From JAJFUI01 sp039698035 (GTDB lineage Bacteria; Planctomycetota; Planctomycetia; Pirellulales; Thermoguttaceae): a DNA stretch of 64,000 nt. The translations under genes were made by a program, and so were the position numbers. The notes under the pieces were generated by a model. The model did no database searches, had not been told where the DNA came from, and worked only from the letters and a program-made list of their open reading frames with translations. The DNA lies in the NCBI GenBank assembly GCA_039698035.1, contig JBDKSW010000004.1, positions 429,614 through 493,613 of the forward strand, written 5' to 3'. Shown here piece by piece: positions 62,236 through 64,000 of the stretch; position 1 is the stretch's first letter; the number at the start of each line of letters is the position of its first letter.

Positions 62236-62993
62236 CGGTTGGCCCAGCGATAATAGACTGGCGACAGCAGTCGCTTAACCGTCTGCTTGCATCGTCGAAT
62301 AGCCATTTGCTTTGCGACACCGCGAAAGTGCGCGAAGTTGTTGATGTCGCGCAGAGGAGTGTTGCGTTTCGGACAGAGACGCCCGAGGCAGACAACTCCG
62401 TGGCATGTCCAAGGCGTCAGAGTTGGCTCGGATGTGAAAAGGTGTTGGATGCCGACCTGAGAGGCCGCGAGCACCGTTCGGCGGTCCATGTCGCCGCCGG
62501 GCACGGACGCCAGCACGATGGGTTCGCCGAGAATCTGCGAAAGCGTTTTGCAACTGGTGTCCCATTCGTACACCATCTCGTGATCTGCGAGAGAGCAAAA
62601 GACGTGCGGATGGGTATGCGAGTGTGAGCCGATGCGATGGCCCCGCTGGCGAAGCTCTCGGATGTTCTCGGCGGTTAGGAAATACCGAGAGCCAATCATG
62701 TTCGTGGTAATGAAGAAGTGGCCAAGCCAGCCGCGTTCCTCGATCAGGTCGGCGGCTTGCATGGCCGATATTCCGCCATCATCGAAGGTCAAAAGCAGAT
62801 ATCGGCCGCCCGCATTGAAGTTGACGCTGTCAATGATGCTGGGACTTACCTCGGCGCTTGCGATGGCGTCAAGATTCTGTCGGAAATAGGCGGCATCATG
62901 TTTGTAGGGAATTGCGCCGGGCCCCTGGAAGCCGGATTTGGTGGAAGGGTCAATCACCTCGTGATAAAGAAAAGTCACGATGGAAGGACGCAT
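62232..62993 (-). CDS. Polysaccharide deacetylase (NodB homology, CE4)
   Basis: A 253-residue carbohydrate esterase 4 family protein. The metal triad is visible as LTFDDGG (catalytic and metal Asp) and GSHSHTHPHV (metal His pair), with the opening VTFLYHEV typical of the family. No signal peptide is seen, so it would act in the cytoplasm on a precursor sugar. The start has GGAG eight bases upstream and lies about 60 bases after the predicted transcription start, which rules out an ATG at 63056. The coupled downstream formyltransferase suggests it deacetylates an N-acetylated sugar before formylation. Confidence 0.85.
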   Translation of the reverse strand: MRPSIVTFLYHEVIDPSTKSGFQGPGAIPYKHDAAYFRQNLDAIASAEVSPSIIDSVNFNAGGRYLLLTFDDGGISAMQAADLIEERGWLGHFFITTNMIGSRYFLTAENIRELRQRGHRIGSHSHTHPHVFCSLADHEMVYEWDTSCKTLSQILGEPIVLASVPGGDMDRRTVLAASQVGIQHLFTSEPTLTPWTCHGVVCLGRLCPKRNTPLRDINNFAHFRGVAKQMAIRRCKQTVKRLLSPVYYRWANR

Positions 62994-63058
62994 GGCCTGC
63001 TCTCCAAAAGCCGCTTCGGGCGAGATGAGAGTGTCATCGACACGGCATCCCTCCATCT

Positions 63059-63087
63059 ACTATAGGCAGATCGTCGCACCCACACAA
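63059..63087 (-). promoter_or_regulatory. Predicted sigma70 promoter of the deacetylase-formyltransferase operon
   Basis: Minus strand TTGTGT-N17-TATAGT directly after the 16S terminator, with expected start near 63052 and a leader of about 60 bases. Confidence 0.5.
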
Positions 63088-63095
63088 GAAAGAGA

Positions 63096-63129
63096 ACGGC
63101 CCGGCGAGGATTGCTCCAAGCCGGGCCGT
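63096..63129 (-). terminator. Terminator of the 16S rRNA transcript
   Basis: A perfect ten-base-pair GC stem (ACGGCCCGGC/GCCGGGCCGT) with a 14-base loop, followed on the minus strand by TTCTCTTTCTTG. It lies about 140 bases beyond the 16S 3' end. Confidence 0.65.
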
Positions 63130-63259
63130 GATTGTCTTTGATTTGGCGTGACAGTCTCAATCGTCGCATCCGATGGCCGAGGCCAGCGGACGTTCTCCAG
63201 TTGAAGGACTGGCTCCACAATGTACGTCACGAACATCACTGTTCGGACGTTGGATTAAA

Positions 63260-64000
<741 letters not shown>

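Noticed and set aside
63054..63056. An earlier in-frame ATG (MEGCRVDD) for the polysaccharide deacetylase.
   Set aside because: It lies upstream of the predicted transcription start and has no ribosome-binding site, whereas the ATG at 62993 has GGAG.

Overview
The window looks like high-GC chromosomal DNA from a planctomycete, probably of the Pirellula/Blastopirellula type. The grounds are: the 3' half of a 16S rRNA gene whose 3' end is followed by a terminator and protein-coding genes instead of a 23S gene (unlinked rRNA genes are a known planctomycete trait); Tat-exported Gfo/Idh/MocA and TIM-barrel sugar proteins; a FloA flotillin; a STAS domain of the planctomycete type; and several small conserved-looking proteins of unknown function. 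All family names come from reading the sequence; no database search was run.

Layout. 0-1.7 kb: tail of a polyketide synthase (end of KS, degenerate AT) fused to a STAS domain. 1.7-9.5 kb: mostly minus-strand metabolic genes (phosphohexomutase, GH51 arabinofuranosidase, TIM-barrel protein, YjbQ, XRE regulator, M28/PDZ peptidase), then a plus-strand response regulator. 9.5-16.3 kb: a 28-residue very basic peptide gene missed by normal length cutoffs, a carbohydrate-binding-like protein, floA, a SEC-C protein, an AhpD-like protein and a Gfo/Idh/MocA oxidoreductase. 16.4-19.6 kb: a visibly lower-GC restriction-modification island (cytosine-5 methyltransferase, probable endonuclease, Vsr mismatch endonuclease) with a small divergent acidic ORF inside it.

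19.8-25.7 kb: a sulfate ABC transporter operon (sbp-cysT-cysW-cysA) divergent from a sigma-54 enhancer-binding protein. The intergenic region holds a near-perfect -24/-12 promoter facing the transporter genes, plus repeated motifs that could be activator sites, so the neighbour probably regulates sulfate uptake. 25.7-33.2 kb: alkaline phosphatase (apparently leaderless), sugar-nucleotide epimerase, dynamin-like GTPase, Rrf2 regulator, UDP-glucose dehydrogenase, ORF6N protein and a small membrane protein. 33.3-45.2 kb: gyrA, a LOG-family protein, a 466-base gap that looks like an unannotated small RNA gene, glgC, an exported ADP-ribosylglycohydrolase, a flavodiiron protein, a radical SAM protein and an aminotransferase.

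45.3-57.6 kb: an RmlC-like cupin, a Gly-rich TPR protein, an AsmA-like protein, aroC, an Lnb/DUF4105 lipoprotein, a FemAB/GNAT protein with an MFS transporter, lipA overlapping a lipoyl-like domain that has lost its lysine, asnB and a small protein. 57.6-64 kb: a hybrid histidine kinase, pcm, a translationally coupled polysaccharide deacetylase-formyltransferase pair of lower GC, and the 16S rRNA gene.

I recognised no tRNA, CRISPR array, insertion sequence or replication origin. Start codons were chosen by ribosome-binding sites, signal peptides and predicted promoters, and remain predictions.
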